DNA of 64,000 bases from contig CAMLRS010000006.1 in NCBI GenBank assembly GCA_946482515.1, positions 1 through 64,000 on the forward strand, given 5' to 3'. Below, piece after piece: positions 17,818 through 26,934 of this stretch. The notes beneath the pieces are model-generated. The model made no database searches. It was not told the DNA's origin and saw only the letters and a list, made by a program, of their open reading frames with translations. The position numbers and the translations under genes were made by a program. Position 1 is the stretch's first letter; the number at the start of each line of letters is the position of its first letter. The DNA is from an uncultured Flavobacteriales bacterium (lineage in GTDB: Bacteria > Bacteroidota > Bacteroidia > Flavobacteriales > Crocinitomicaceae).

Positions 17818-18712
17818 CAAACGCTACCAAATCCGCTGCAATGGCCCAGTCAACGCGATCGAACACGTAGAGAAATTGCACGAGCGGAAGGAAGAAAAAC
17901 GAAGCAAACATCAGCTTGCGTGCATCTTTCGTGTCGCAGGTAACGTAAAGTCGATAAGCCTGCAGGAAAAACAAAACGCTGGCCAGTCCGCCCACCACCA
18001 GTGTGATCGTCGTTGTCCAGTTCATCAGCCAGGGCAAAAGCGTAAATGGAATCAATGCAAGGGAATAAGCGGCGATCTGGAAAGCCGAGCTTTTGGAACG
18101 GCCGGTTTCAGATGGCAAGAGCGAAAAGCCGCCCAACTGGTAATCTTCGTGTGCTACCCAGGCGATGGCCCAGAAATGCGGGAATTGCCAAACGAACTGC
18201 ACGAAGAACAACACGCCAGGTACGATCCCGAAGCTGCCTGTTTCGGCAATAGCGCCCAACATGGGTGGAATGGCTCCCGGAAATGCGCCCACGAACACCG
18301 CCCATGGCGAAATGCGCTTCATCGGCGTGTAAATGAAAACGTAGGAAACGTAAGCGGCAAGTCCCAGCAGCATGGAAGCCAGGTTGAGCTGGTACAGCAT
18401 CCAAAGGCCGGAGAGCAGGCATAATGTTACGACTGTCAGTCCTTCGTTTACCGTCATGGTTTTGGTAGGTAGCGGACGTTTGCCCGTGCGCTGCATCAAT
18501 ACGTCCAGCTCGCGTTCCCAGATCTGGTTCGAACCGTTCGAGGCCGCCGTTACCAGTAATCCACCAACAAGCAGCCAGGTCATTTCGAGCCCGTCGTTAC
18601 CGCCAACAAATAAATACCCGGAAAGTGCTGAGACAATTACCAATGCGGACAACCGGAATTTCGTGAAATCCATGTAAATTTTCACCTTCTTACCTATCGA
18701 CATGACGCGCAT
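17810..18712 (-). CDS. ctaB: Protoheme IX farnesyltransferase
   Basis: Converts heme B to heme O by adding a farnesyl group, the first step to heme A/O for the oxidase encoded downstream. About 300 residues with several membrane helices. The UbiA-family motif NQIWERELDVLMQRT contains the N-x-x-x-D-x-x-x-D pattern, and ISPWAVFVGAFPGAIPPMLG is typical of CtaB. The start at 18712 (or 18703, MSIGKK) fits the family; the open frame reaches 18841 without homology. It heads the oxidase operon. Confidence 0.92.
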   Translation of the reverse strand: MRVMSIGKKVKIYMDFTKFRLSALVIVSALSGYLFVGGNDGLEMTWLLVGGLLVTAASNGSNQIWERELDVLMQRTGKRPLPTKTMTVNEGLTVVTLCLLSGLWMLYQLNLASMLLGLAAYVSYVFIYTPMKRISPWAVFVGAFPGAIPPMLGAIAETGSFGIVPGVLFFVQFVWQFPHFWAIAWVAHEDYQLGGFSLLPSETGRSKSSAFQIAAYSLALIPFTLLPWLMNWTTTITLVVGGLASVLFFLQAYRLYVTCDTKDARKLMFASFFFLPLVQFLYVFDRVDWAIAADLVAFGQ

Positions 18713-18726
18713 TTTTGAATTGCCTG

Positions 18727-18734
18727 CAAATTTA
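18727..18734 (-). promoter_or_regulatory. -7 box for the ctaB oxidase operon
   Basis: TAAATTTG on the minus strand is an exact TAnnTTTG match only 15 bp before the ATG at 18712, giving a very short leader. No TTG at -33 is clear. Confidence 0.4.
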
Positions 18735-18839
18735 CGCTTTACAATTGATTCGAAGGATACGTTTGACGCTATAATTACGACTCGGTCAAAATCGGTGGAT
18801 TCTGAAACGCAATTCAGGAAGCATTTGGGAAGTTTAAGC

Positions 18840-18874
18840 AAAAAAAAAGAGGGAGGCTTACCACATCCCCCCTC
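18840..18874 (-). terminator. Intrinsic terminator of the candidate small RNA
   Basis: On the minus strand GAGGGGGG pairs with CCTCCCTC (one mismatch) across a 10-base loop (18874-18849), followed by nine T's (18848-18840). It could also end read-through from the outer-membrane gene ending at 19119, though 245 bp away. Confidence 0.75.
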
Positions 18875-18936
18875 AAACTAACACACCTATGACCCGATTA
18901 GATCCTAAACTAATGAGATGCGCTTTAACAGGCATC
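18840..18936 (-). ncRNA. Candidate small RNA upstream of ctaB
   Basis: On the minus strand a perfect -7 box TACATTTG (18950-18943) is followed after about 90 bases by an intrinsic terminator. The predicted RNA of about 97 bases folds into AGATGC/GCATCT, then ATTAG/CTAAT, then the terminator hairpin. No plausible reading frame is present. No family match could be tested, and there is no -33 TTG. Confidence 0.4.
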
Positions 18937-19118
18937 TGGATACAAATGTATAACAGAAATAAACACGGTTTTTTTCGGATTAACAGGACATACCTTTTTC
19001 AGAATAAGTGGTCACTATTCGGGAATAAACTGTTTGAGGGTGTTTTTGTGTGTTTTCCTACACAAGTGGCGGTTTACGGAGCATTCCATACATAGTCCAT
19101 TGAGAATGAATCGTCTAT

Positions 19119-20576
19119 TTAGAAGCGACGACGCGTCTGGAACAGCTCGCTGCGCAATCCTGCGGAAATGGCTGGAATGAACCGGGAGGAAACATCGCCC
19201 CAGCGGTACACGAGCTGCGGATCAATATAAGCGCGCAGGTTCATGGAAGGAATTTTGTAGCTGAACTCACAGCCCAGACGAATTGTACGAACCGTTAATC
19301 CTTGTCCGATGCGGTGTCCGTATTCCATTGGGTGGTTGAGGTAATTCTCGTAAACGTTGCCGCCCCAGTTGACAGAGCCTTCGTCGAAGCCTTGTAATTG
19401 GAAAACGCCATACGATTTCCACGACCAGTTCTGCCATTTGGTTTTCAGGGCATTGATTTCGACCAGCAGTTCTGCAAAGTTGCTACCCAGCGGATGTCCT
19501 GTCGGGCGGCCCAGCTGACCGTAATTCTGACCGGCATTGCTGTAGGCGTAAGTGTACGGCCGAACGACATTTCCTTCGATCCGGTAAACATGCTCGCGAT
19601 CGATGTGACCTTTGAATCCGAGCTGAGCGCCGTATTTATTGGCCCACCAGCGACTGCGCGCCCGGATTTCGCTCAGCACGAATTCGTCGAGCGATAATTG
19701 TCCGTAAACATTCAGCATAGGGCTGAAGCGATAAGAAGTATGCAGTGCGAGTAGAACGTTATCTGAAGAACCGAGGCTGTATTCCTGCGGTCGGAAAAAG
19801 ACGATCGGATTCAGGTATTCCAGCTCGAAACCACGGTTGTAGCTGCTGTCTGTTGGTTGAAACAAGACGGTTTCGAACAGGGAAATATTCCACCTTCGGG
19901 TCGCATTGAAGCTCAGGTAATGGGTCGTTCCGAATTTCCACATACGGTTGGTCGGTTCGTGCTCGTGGAAGAATTGGTACAGCAATCCGTATTCCAGCTT
20001 CCAGGCCGTTACACGCATCATGGCAAACGGATTCGGGGCAACCTGGTCGCTTTGGATCAGCGAACGTGTGCCTTCGCCAAAAAACTGGTTGTCGATGCCG
20101 GCAGCAACATGCAACATTTTGTTCGGTGTATAGGCGATACGGGCCCGAACATCGTTGTACCAGAATGCATTGTGGTTATTGTGCGGCATAAATGCCGGAT
20201 GCGTCTGGTTAATGCCTTCACGTGTGCTCCAGCCGCTTGCTGCACTCACACGGGCATACCATTTATCGTTCAGCAATGCTTCGGCGGAAAAACCCGCTGC
20301 TGCCCGGTAGAAGAAATAATCGTTGTCGTAGTGCAACGCCAGATCCGGATAAGGATGGACGCGGAAGAAATCGGTTTTGGCATAGGCGCCGCTGCTGTCA
20401 CTGATAACAACATACTGACGAATGGCAGGCTGTATGGCTCCGTGTACCTTAGGTGACGGTTTTGAGTTCCCTAATATCGATATTGGTTGCCAATCGGAAA
20501 TCCCGCGCACATATCCCTGCGCCTGCACCATCGAAACGGCACACCAGCAAAACGCTATGTAGAACACCGTTCTCAT
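19119..20576 (-). CDS. Outer-membrane beta-barrel protein, RemB/Wzi-like
   Basis: 485 residues with a signal peptide (MRTVFYIAFCWCAVSMVQAQ). Many alternating Tyr/Trp strands such as NHNAFWYNDVRARIAYTPNK and YGLLYQFFHEHEPTN point to a barrel of the Wzi capsule-assembly / RemB gliding family seen in Bacteroidota. The start at 20576 is set by the sequence TGATG, where the stop of the upstream paralogue and this ATG share one base. The family assignment rests on strand pattern and the paired arrangement. Confidence 0.6.
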   Translation of the reverse strand: MRTVFYIAFCWCAVSMVQAQGYVRGISDWQPISILGNSKPSPKVHGAIQPAIRQYVVISDSSGAYAKTDFFRVHPYPDLALHYDNDYFFYRAAAGFSAEALLNDKWYARVSAASGWSTREGINQTHPAFMPHNNHNAFWYNDVRARIAYTPNKMLHVAAGIDNQFFGEGTRSLIQSDQVAPNPFAMMRVTAWKLEYGLLYQFFHEHEPTNRMWKFGTTHYLSFNATRRWNISLFETVLFQPTDSSYNRGFELEYLNPIVFFRPQEYSLGSSDNVLLALHTSYRFSPMLNVYGQLSLDEFVLSEIRARSRWWANKYGAQLGFKGHIDREHVYRIEGNVVRPYTYAYSNAGQNYGQLGRPTGHPLGSNFAELLVEINALKTKWQNWSWKSYGVFQLQGFDEGSVNWGGNVYENYLNHPMEYGHRIGQGLTVRTIRLGCEFSYKIPSMNLRAYIDPQLVYRWGDVSSRFIPAISAGLRSELFQTRRRF

Positions 20577-22285
20577 CAGAAATCCGGATAATGATTGGTG
20601 AGCTGTGTTCTGATTCCGGCAAATACCCACGAACGCTCGTAATCGGGCAAATCGCTCACGATGGCGTGGCGGTAACGGAAACCGGCGAAGACTTCCAGTC
20701 CGTAGGTACGGTTGAACCGGTAACCGGCTTCGATAAGCTGATGGATGACCTGTTGCGTTTGCATAACCGTTTCTGGTCGGTAAAGCGGCATCAATACTGT
20801 CGGATCAACAGGCTGGTTGAGGAAATAATTCGCTTGCAGGTTCACGAACCAGTAGTTTTTCTGCCAGGCGAAGCGCAGCAAGATTTCATCGAATCCGGCG
20901 CCCATCGGGTGAGCGATCGGCAGGTTGTACTGGCTGTAATTTAATCGCGGATTGGATGACTGGTAAGCTCCGTCGTCGGCATGATTGTATTCCAGCTGAA
21001 AATGGATCAGCGGATTCCGGAACGGGAAAACGCGTGCTCCCAATTGATACGCCAGGCTGTTGCTTTTCGCAGGATTCAATGCAAATTGTCCGTAAACATG
21101 TGCTTTGTAGGAGCTGACAACGGATACCACTGCGTCGGAATTCACGCGATTTCTGCCTAAGCTTAAACGAAAATCCAATCCCAGCAAGGCGAATGCTTTA
21201 TCATCTATGCTTTCCTGTATGGTTGCTGCTCCGGGAAGCGGGATATAGAACAACGGCGATAAGGATTTCCGTGCCAGTGAATCGCCACGGAACCAGGTTC
21301 CACCTTCAAACAAGCCAATGGAAAGCCAGTCGGTTGGCTGGTAATAAACGGTGGCAAAACTCAATCCTTTCGTTTCGTAGCTGGCCTCGCCCGTAGCACT
21401 GAAAGGCAGTCGCAGCAGATTGAATGCTTTGGCCCGAACGACCTGGAAATCCCATTTCGGGGAAAGCGCATACCGAACGCGGAAGTTGATCAGGCCCACG
21501 GAATGATCCGACCACAACAAGCTGCGGTGCCCGTTCCCTACAAACAACGGTTGGTTGCCCAGATGCATAGTGAGCTTCGGTGTGGCGAAAAAACTCACCA
21601 TGCCGGTAGCATAGGCATAATCGTAACCGGTTGTTTTGAATGGTTTGGTGCGCGCCGCCCCGGGAATGACGGCATTGACCGTAACGTAATTGGAATCGAT
21701 GGCATATTGCTCACCGTGCTGGGCCGCATAGGCAGACAAATAGGACGGTAGAAAGGCCTGGTTTTCGTAAAAGCTGGTGGTGAAGAAGATGCGTTTTCCG
21801 AGCGTTCCTTCCATGCGTGCGCCGCGCGTGTTCTGGCTCCTGCGTCTTACGGAATCCTGTAGCTCGGCGCCGTAGGAAAAATCCACGAGTGGTGTGATCC
21901 ACAGCTGTACGTTTTCTTCTTTTATTTCGATGAGCTGTCGCTGGTAGAGAAAATGCCCGAAGCTCGAATACCGTTTGCTGGAATCTTTCAGGAAAGCATA
22001 CGTGCCGGCGTCGCTTTCCGAAACGGGGAACACAGCCGGGCCTTTCAGTTGGAAGCGGGATGGAGCAAAGGCCGCATCTTTGAAATCCGAGCCGATTGGA
22101 AGCATGCGCTGCTGGGCGGAGAGTGGTAACGAAATCAACAGGAATAAGCAGCTAAGCCACCGTGCAATAATGCAATAATGCAATAACGTAATATTACGTG
22201 TGACTTTTAGTTGGGGTGTGTTTTTTTTCAATGGAACTAAATTCCATTCAACTCTATTTACGCCATTCCACACCCACTTACCCAT
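20576..22285 (-). CDS. Outer-membrane beta-barrel protein, RemB/Wzi-like paralogue
   Basis: Up to 569 residues. The signal peptide ARWLSCLFLLISLPLSAQQ comes unusually late (about residues 41-59) if the ATG at 22285, which overlaps the cysQ stop, is used. A TTG at 22183 would give a normal leader and is preferred by eye. The body repeats barrel-like strands, with GNQPLFVGNGHRSLLWSDHS and GAGFDEILLRFAWQKNYWF. It is translationally coupled to the next gene (TGATG). It probably works with its partner in surface-glycan or motility functions; this is inference. Confidence 0.6.
   Translation of the reverse strand: MGKWVWNGVNRVEWNLVPLKKNTPQLKVTRNITLLHYCIIARWLSCLFLLISLPLSAQQRMLPIGSDFKDAAFAPSRFQLKGPAVFPVSESDAGTYAFLKDSSKRYSSFGHFLYQRQLIEIKEENVQLWITPLVDFSYGAELQDSVRRRSQNTRGARMEGTLGKRIFFTTSFYENQAFLPSYLSAYAAQHGEQYAIDSNYVTVNAVIPGAARTKPFKTTGYDYAYATGMVSFFATPKLTMHLGNQPLFVGNGHRSLLWSDHSVGLINFRVRYALSPKWDFQVVRAKAFNLLRLPFSATGEASYETKGLSFATVYYQPTDWLSIGLFEGGTWFRGDSLARKSLSPLFYIPLPGAATIQESIDDKAFALLGLDFRLSLGRNRVNSDAVVSVVSSYKAHVYGQFALNPAKSNSLAYQLGARVFPFRNPLIHFQLEYNHADDGAYQSSNPRLNYSQYNLPIAHPMGAGFDEILLRFAWQKNYWFVNLQANYFLNQPVDPTVLMPLYRPETVMQTQQVIHQLIEAGYRFNRTYGLEVFAGFRYRHAIVSDLPDYERSWVFAGIRTQLTNHYPDF
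22182..22202. repeat. Copy of a 21-bp repeat with palindrome ACGTAATATTACGT
   Basis: Twenty-one bases are identical to 184-204 in element E1, centred on the 14-bp palindrome ACGTAATATTACGT (22186-22199). Next to it the octamer TGCAATAA is repeated. It overlaps the uncertain start of the outer-membrane gene, which supports a start downstream of it. Confidence 0.6.
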
Positions 22286-23099
22286 TCGAACGCGATTGAA
22301 GGAGTGCCGGACCAGTCACCACAAAATGCGGATTCACCAGGCTTTCCTTATTATAATACAACGGTTCTCCCGTTTGCGGATGAACGACGCTTCCGCCCAA
22401 AGCTTCCATAATGGCTTGTCCGGCGGCGATGTCCCATTCCATCGTTGGAGCGAAACGCGGATAGATATCGGCAATGCCGAGCGCCAGGTCGAAGAACTTC
22501 AAAGCGCTGCCTTTTTTCAGGAAAACCGGCTCGCCGTGCGCTGCTTTCAGCTCGTTGATGAAATCCAGTGAGGCACCAGCGTGTGGTGTGCGCGATGAAG
22601 CGATCACCAGGGGCGAATTGGGCGTTTTTTTCGGTTCGATGAAAATCCAGGCTGAAGTCTGACCAATGTCGTCGAAGGACAACAAAGCCGGTGGAATGAG
22701 CTTCCCGCCGATCAGGATTTTCCGGTCGACAGGCGAAACAATGATGCCCAATACCGGCTGACGGTTTTCGATCAGCGCGATGTTAATAGCAAATTCGTCG
22801 TTGCGCTTGATGAATTCCTTCGTGCCGTCGAGCGGATCTACGCACCAGTAGTGTTGCCACTGACTGCGTTCGGCAAATTCGGCCTGCGTGGTTTCTTCGG
22901 TCATGATCGGTAAACCGGTTTCGCCCAGGTATTTTTCCAGAATCGTATTGGAAGCCAGGTCGGCGGCTGTTACCGGTGTGCCGTCTGTTTTGTAGCGCGG
23001 CGAAAAACCATCGCGGTAGATGGCCAGGATTTCAGACGACGCTTCCACCGCTCCTGCCAGCGCAGCCAGTAAAAGAGGGTAGTGAGCGTTGTTTTCCAT
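22278..23099 (-). CDS. cysQ: 3'(2'),5'-bisphosphate nucleotidase CysQ
   Basis: Hydrolyses adenosine 3',5'-bisphosphate, a by-product of sulfate assimilation, to AMP. The 273-residue protein has the FIG-family metal sites: EE in MTEETTQ, DPLDGTKEF and WDIAAGQAIMEALGG. The start MENNAHYP at 23099 is chosen; the frame opens eight codons earlier. The stop overlaps an ATG of the next gene by 8 bp. Confidence 0.88.
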   Translation of the reverse strand: MENNAHYPLLLAALAGAVEASSEILAIYRDGFSPRYKTDGTPVTAADLASNTILEKYLGETGLPIMTEETTQAEFAERSQWQHYWCVDPLDGTKEFIKRNDEFAINIALIENRQPVLGIIVSPVDRKILIGGKLIPPALLSFDDIGQTSAWIFIEPKKTPNSPLVIASSRTPHAGASLDFINELKAAHGEPVFLKKGSALKFFDLALGIADIYPRFAPTMEWDIAAGQAIMEALGGSVVHPQTGEPLYYNKESLVNPHFVVTGPALLQSRSNG

Positions 23100-23141
23100 G
23101 CGGTTAAAAATAAGGTTTTTCACCGCACGTGCAAGGGAATG

Positions 23142-24089
23142 TTAAGGGAATTGAAATCGTTCCACGCCCTTCTGGTGACGCCTCACGCTGAACGAAGCCG
23201 AACGCAGCGTATCGGTTTCGAAGATGCGGTAAAGGAATGATTCGCGCGTAATGCCTGTCGGAGGATGGATCTCCGCATAATTATCGTAAAGCACCGGGTG
23301 TACCACCATTTCATACACGCCGTTATCCATTTTTTCGAGGATTTCGTAGAATTTATACAGCTCGCCGACGCCGAAAAAATGATCCAGGAAATAATCCGGA
23401 ATTCGCAGGCCAGTGGCCCGTTCTGTATTAATACGCTCGACGTTGCCACCGCCACACCATTTCTTTACACGGATGGCATCTTTGGTGCCGAGCTTCACGA
23501 GAATATTGAGAATGTTCGAATTCGCCGTGCGCTGCATTTGCGTTACTTCGCGCCATTTTCCTTCCTGCAGGCTCAGCAGCGACGGATTGCGCATAAACAG
23601 CTGATTGTCGCGGGCAAACTGGAAATACACGTTGGCCAGATCTTCGCTCAGGTGAAAAAAGCCTTCGTGACAGCTTAAGTGATACGGTTTGTAACCGGTT
23701 ATTTCGATGAATTTTTCGAGCTGCGCATCCATTTCCTTACGCAGATCTTCCAGGAATTTCTTCCAGATGCGGTCGGTATTCTGGTGGATCATGACCCTAA
23801 ACTCCCCGCTCGGATACGTGATCATGTTCCGGAACTTCGTACTGATGGTTGTTGAAACCGGCTTGCCACAGGTTAACGTGAGATGCAATCCCAGGTGCAG
23901 CGTTTTGGCATCGAGCTCGTCTTCGAATTCAGACATAAACGTCTGTATGGAATTGACCGAATAAGCGCTGTGCGTTACGAAAACATCCACGCAATCGATA
24001 TTGCCTCTTTTGGCCGCGGAAATGATGCCGTTATCGATAGCAGCATAGGCTCCGAAATCATCTGCGACGACCAATAAATACTTCGCCAT
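23142..24089 (-). CDS. YdjC/ChbG-type carbohydrate deacetylase
   Basis: 315 residues. The N-terminal VADDFG motif supplies the metal-binding Asp pair, HLGLHLTLT the His pair, and SCHEGFFHLSED a further His, as in the YdjC family of metal-dependent deacetylases acting on acetylated oligosaccharides. It sits 42 bp before cysQ on the same strand. The substrate is unknown. Confidence 0.82.
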   Translation of the reverse strand: MAKYLLVVADDFGAYAAIDNGIISAAKRGNIDCVDVFVTHSAYSVNSIQTFMSEFEDELDAKTLHLGLHLTLTCGKPVSTTISTKFRNMITYPSGEFRVMIHQNTDRIWKKFLEDLRKEMDAQLEKFIEITGYKPYHLSCHEGFFHLSEDLANVYFQFARDNQLFMRNPSLLSLQEGKWREVTQMQRTANSNILNILVKLGTKDAIRVKKWCGGGNVERINTERATGLRIPDYFLDHFFGVGELYKFYEILEKMDNGVYEMVVHPVLYDNYAEIHPPTGITRESFLYRIFETDTLRSASFSVRRHQKGVERFQFP

Positions 24090-24215
24090 GACGGATAGTG
24101 ATTAAGTGAAACAATCGGCGCCGGAGCGAGTCCGGAAACCACCTTTGCAAGCATACGAATAAAAATTGGCTGAATCAATTTTAATTTGCTGATAATTATT
24201 CTATTAGGCTGTTTT

Positions 24216-24244
24216 TTAGTCCCCAAAAGAGTGGGGTTTACTAA
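24216..24244. promoter_or_regulatory. Long hairpin in the ydjC-deoC divergent region
   Basis: TTAGTCCCC (24216-24224) pairs with GGGG (24233-24236) and, past a TTT bulge, ACTAA (24240-24244). No gene ends here on either strand, so it is more likely a regulatory site than a terminator. Confidence 0.35.
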
Positions 24245-24273
24245 TTCCTTTTAGTCTAAAAGATCGGTGCTTT

Positions 24274-24307
24274 TTGCTTTCGTGCCCGCAACTTTCACGT
24301 ATCTTTG
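24274..24307 (+). promoter_or_regulatory. deoC promoter
   Basis: TTG (24274-24276), 23 bp, then TATCTTTG (24300-24307), an exact -7 consensus. The predicted leader is about 15 bases before the ATG at 24329. Confidence 0.55.
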
Positions 24308-24328
24308 ACTGCATACCAATCCAATTGC

Positions 24329-25249
24329 ATGACGCCGAATAAAACACACAGCCGCGTTCCCGATTTCCGGCTTTCGCCCACGGTTGATAAAGTCGGAGTG
24401 GAAGAGCGGGTAGCGCGTTTCCAGACCCGAAGCATCAAAAATGCTTCCAAATTGCAGGGACTGAAGCTGGCGCTCAGCATGATCGATCTCACCACGCTCG
24501 AAGGAAAAGATACACCCGGAAAAGTACAGCAGCTGTGCTACAAAGGCATGCACCTCCACGATATTCATCCCGGTTTGCCAACAGTGGCAGCGATCTGTGT
24601 TTATCCGTCGATGGTAGGCGTGGCTAAGAAAGCGGTGGAAGGATCGGGCATCCGGATCGCTTCCGTTTCAACAGCTTTTCCAAGCGGACAGGCTCCGTTG
24701 GAAATCAAGCTGGCCGATACGCGTTACGCCGTCGACAATGGTGCCGATGAGATCGATATGGTCATTTCCCGCGGGAAATTTCTTTCCGGCGATTACAGTT
24801 TCGTGTTCGATGAAATTGCGGCGATCAAGGAAGCTTGCGGCCCGGCCCGGCTGAAAGTGATCCTTGAAACCGGCGAGCTCGCATCGCTCGACCAGGTGCG
24901 TCGTGCAAGCGATATTGCCTTGTATGCCGGTGCGGATTTCATCAAAACATCGACCGGAAAAATTCAGCCTGCCGCAACGATGCAGGTTACTTATACAATG
25001 CTGTGCGCGATCAAGGATTTCTACCGCGCAACCGGCGTTAAGGCAGGAATGAAGCCTGCCGGCGGTATTTCGAGCTCCAAGCTGGCGCTGCACAACTTAG
25101 TGATGGTAAAGGAAACACTGGGCAACGACTGGCTCAACAACGACTGGTTTCGCTTCGGTGCCAGCTCACTGGCCAACGACGTGCTGATGCAGATCGTGAA
25201 ACAGGAAACAGGACATTACCAGTCCGCCGATTATTTTTCGGTGGATTAA
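24329..25249 (+). CDS. deoC: Deoxyribose-phosphate aldolase
   Basis: Cleaves 2-deoxyribose 5-phosphate to glyceraldehyde 3-phosphate and acetaldehyde. The 306-residue protein has the Schiff-base lysine motif DFIKTSTGK and KPAGGIS, and belongs to the longer DeoC subgroup. The ATG at 24329 is chosen because the only upstream start, a TTG at 24305, lies inside the -7 box. The aldehyde dehydrogenase next to it could oxidise the acetaldehyde. Confidence 0.93.
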   Translation: MTPNKTHSRVPDFRLSPTVDKVGVEERVARFQTRSIKNASKLQGLKLALSMIDLTTLEGKDTPGKVQQLCYKGMHLHDIHPGLPTVAAICVYPSMVGVAKKAVEGSGIRIASVSTAFPSGQAPLEIKLADTRYAVDNGADEIDMVISRGKFLSGDYSFVFDEIAAIKEACGPARLKVILETGELASLDQVRRASDIALYAGADFIKTSTGKIQPAATMQVTYTMLCAIKDFYRATGVKAGMKPAGGISSSKLALHNLVMVKETLGNDWLNNDWFRFGASSLANDVLMQIVKQETGHYQSADYFSVD

Positions 25250-25263
25250 TATAGAAAGTGATT

Positions 25264-25340
25264 GCCATCCCCCTCGGTCCCCCTTCAAAGGGGGAAGTAC
25301 TTCCATCCCGCCTTAGGCGGAAGGACTAAGGAGGGTGGCC
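25264..25340 (+). repeat. Palindromic GGAGG module M1
   Basis: A 77-bp module starting GCCATCCCCCTC and ending AGGAGGGTGGCC, so its ends are inverted. Inside are CCCCCTT/AAGGGGG and the mini-palindrome CCGCC/GGCGG (25308-25320). The left 30 bases match module M2 (26847) almost exactly. It lies between deoC and the aldehyde dehydrogenase. Confidence 0.8.
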
Positions 25341-25354
25341 CAATAAGAACCAGA

Positions 25355-26836
25355 ATGGCAAAAACAAAAAAAACAGCGAAAGCAACATTCGAATTCAACG
25401 GCGGTTGGGATTACAGTCCGAGCCCGGAAAGCACTTCGCATGTCAAGCTGAAGGAACGTTACGATCTCTTCATCGACGGAGAATTCGTGGCGCCGCAATC
25501 CGGCAAGTACTTCGATACGGTCAACCCGGCGACGGAGAAAAAGATCGCTTCCGTTGCGTGGGCCAATGCAGCTGATGTCGACAAAGCGGTAAAAGCGGCG
25601 CGTAAAGCCTACACGAATGTCTGGTCGAAAATGCCGGCAAGTGAACGCGGCAAATACCTGTTCCGCATTGCCCGCTTGATGCAGGAACGCTCGCGCGAGC
25701 TGGCTGTAGTGGAAACGCTCGATGCCGGGAAAACCATTCGCGAATCGCGCGATGTAGATGTCCCGCTGGCGTGCAATCATTTCTTTTACTACGCGGGCTG
25801 GGCCGATAAGCTCGAGTATGCTTTCCCGAACAGAACTGTTGCACCGCTCGGTGTGGCCGGACAGATCATTCCGTGGAATTTCCCGCTGCTGATGGCTGCC
25901 TGGAAAATTGCTCCGGCATTGGCAACCGGCAATACGGTTGTGCTGAAGCCAGCTGAGACGACACCACTTACGGCTTTATTTTTGGCAGAAATCATCCGTG
26001 ATTCAGGCTTGCCACCCGGTGTGGTGAACATTGTTACCGGTCATGGTGACACGGGAGCTGCGATCGTCGATCACCCGGATGTGAACAAAATTGCCTTTAC
26101 CGGCTCGACCAACGTCGGGAAGCTGATCCAGAAAGCAGTAGCCGGAACGGACAAAAAGCTCACACTCGAGCTCGGCGGCAAATCGGCCAATATCATCTTC
26201 GACGACGCACCGATCGACCAGGCCGTGGAAGGCATCGTCAACGGAATTTTCTTCAACCAGGGCCACGTTTGCTGCGCCGGTTCGCGCCTGTTCGTACAGG
26301 AACCTGTGGCCGATGAAGTGATCCGTAAGCTCAAAGACCGTCTCGAAACGCTGTACGTCGGCGATCCGCTCGATAAAAACACCGACATCGGAGCGATCAA
26401 CTCCAAAGAACAGCTCGACACCATAAAGAAGTACATCAAGATCGGGAAGGACGAAGGCGCTGCCATGTTCGAAAGCAGCTGCGAAATCCCGTCAAAAGGC
26501 TACTTCTGCCGTCCGGTATTGTTTACCAATGTAGCGCAGTCGAGCCGAATAGCGCAGGAGGAAATTTTCGGGCCGGTATTGACGATCCAAACCTTCCGAA
26601 CGATAGATGAAGTGATCCAGAAAGCGAACAATTCACCCTACGGATTGGCGGCTGGCGTCTGGACTGACAAAGGTTCGCGCATCTTCAACCTCACGACCAA
26701 ATTGCGCGCCGGCGTTGTCTGGGCAAATACCTACAATCGTTTCGATCCCGTTTCACCCTTCGGCGGCTACAAGGAAAGCGGTTTTGGCAGAGAAGGAGGG
26801 CTGCAGGGGCTGGGTGCTTATGTGAAGTATGAATGA
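25355..26836 (+). CDS. Aldehyde dehydrogenase (NAD(P)+-dependent)
   Basis: 493 residues with all catalytic parts of the ALDH superfamily: IIPWNFPLLM (Asn), FTGSTNVGK (cofactor loop), LELGGKSANI (general-base Glu), NQGHVCCAGSR (nucleophile Cys) and EEIFGPV. It oxidises an aldehyde to an acid; acetaldehyde from DeoC is a reasonable substrate. The start at 25355 lies after repeat module M1; the frame opens upstream only through the repeat. A half-length paralogue lies downstream. Confidence 0.92.
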   Translation: MAKTKKTAKATFEFNGGWDYSPSPESTSHVKLKERYDLFIDGEFVAPQSGKYFDTVNPATEKKIASVAWANAADVDKAVKAARKAYTNVWSKMPASERGKYLFRIARLMQERSRELAVVETLDAGKTIRESRDVDVPLACNHFFYYAGWADKLEYAFPNRTVAPLGVAGQIIPWNFPLLMAAWKIAPALATGNTVVLKPAETTPLTALFLAEIIRDSGLPPGVVNIVTGHGDTGAAIVDHPDVNKIAFTGSTNVGKLIQKAVAGTDKKLTLELGGKSANIIFDDAPIDQAVEGIVNGIFFNQGHVCCAGSRLFVQEPVADEVIRKLKDRLETLYVGDPLDKNTDIGAINSKEQLDTIKKYIKIGKDEGAAMFESSCEIPSKGYFCRPVLFTNVAQSSRIAQEEIFGPVLTIQTFRTIDEVIQKANNSPYGLAAGVWTDKGSRIFNLTTKLRAGVVWANTYNRFDPVSPFGGYKESGFGREGGLQGLGAYVKYE

Positions 26837-26846
26837 ATAATCGGAG

Positions 26847-26918
26847 GGCCATCCCCCTCGGTCCCCCTTCGAAGGGGGAGGCAGTTCCTCCCTTGAGGGA
26901 GGACAAAGGAGGGTGGCC
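26847..26918 (+). repeat. Palindromic GGAGG module M2
   Basis: Ends GGCCATCC and GGGTGGCC are inverted. Inside are two perfect palindromes, CCCCCTTCGAAGGGGG and CCTCCCTTGAGGGAGG. It is in the same orientation as M1, so the two modules flank the aldehyde dehydrogenase gene as direct repeats. Confidence 0.8.
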
Positions 26919-26934
26919 AACCACAAATAATTAA

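Noticed and set aside
18889..19095. 68-codon plus-strand frame in the gap near ctaB
   Set aside because: It runs opposite the candidate small RNA, has no motif or signal sequence, and lacks a promoter on its strand.
24216..24244. Hairpin before deoC as a terminator
   Set aside because: Genes on both sides point away from it, so there is no transcript to end; kept only as a possible regulatory site.
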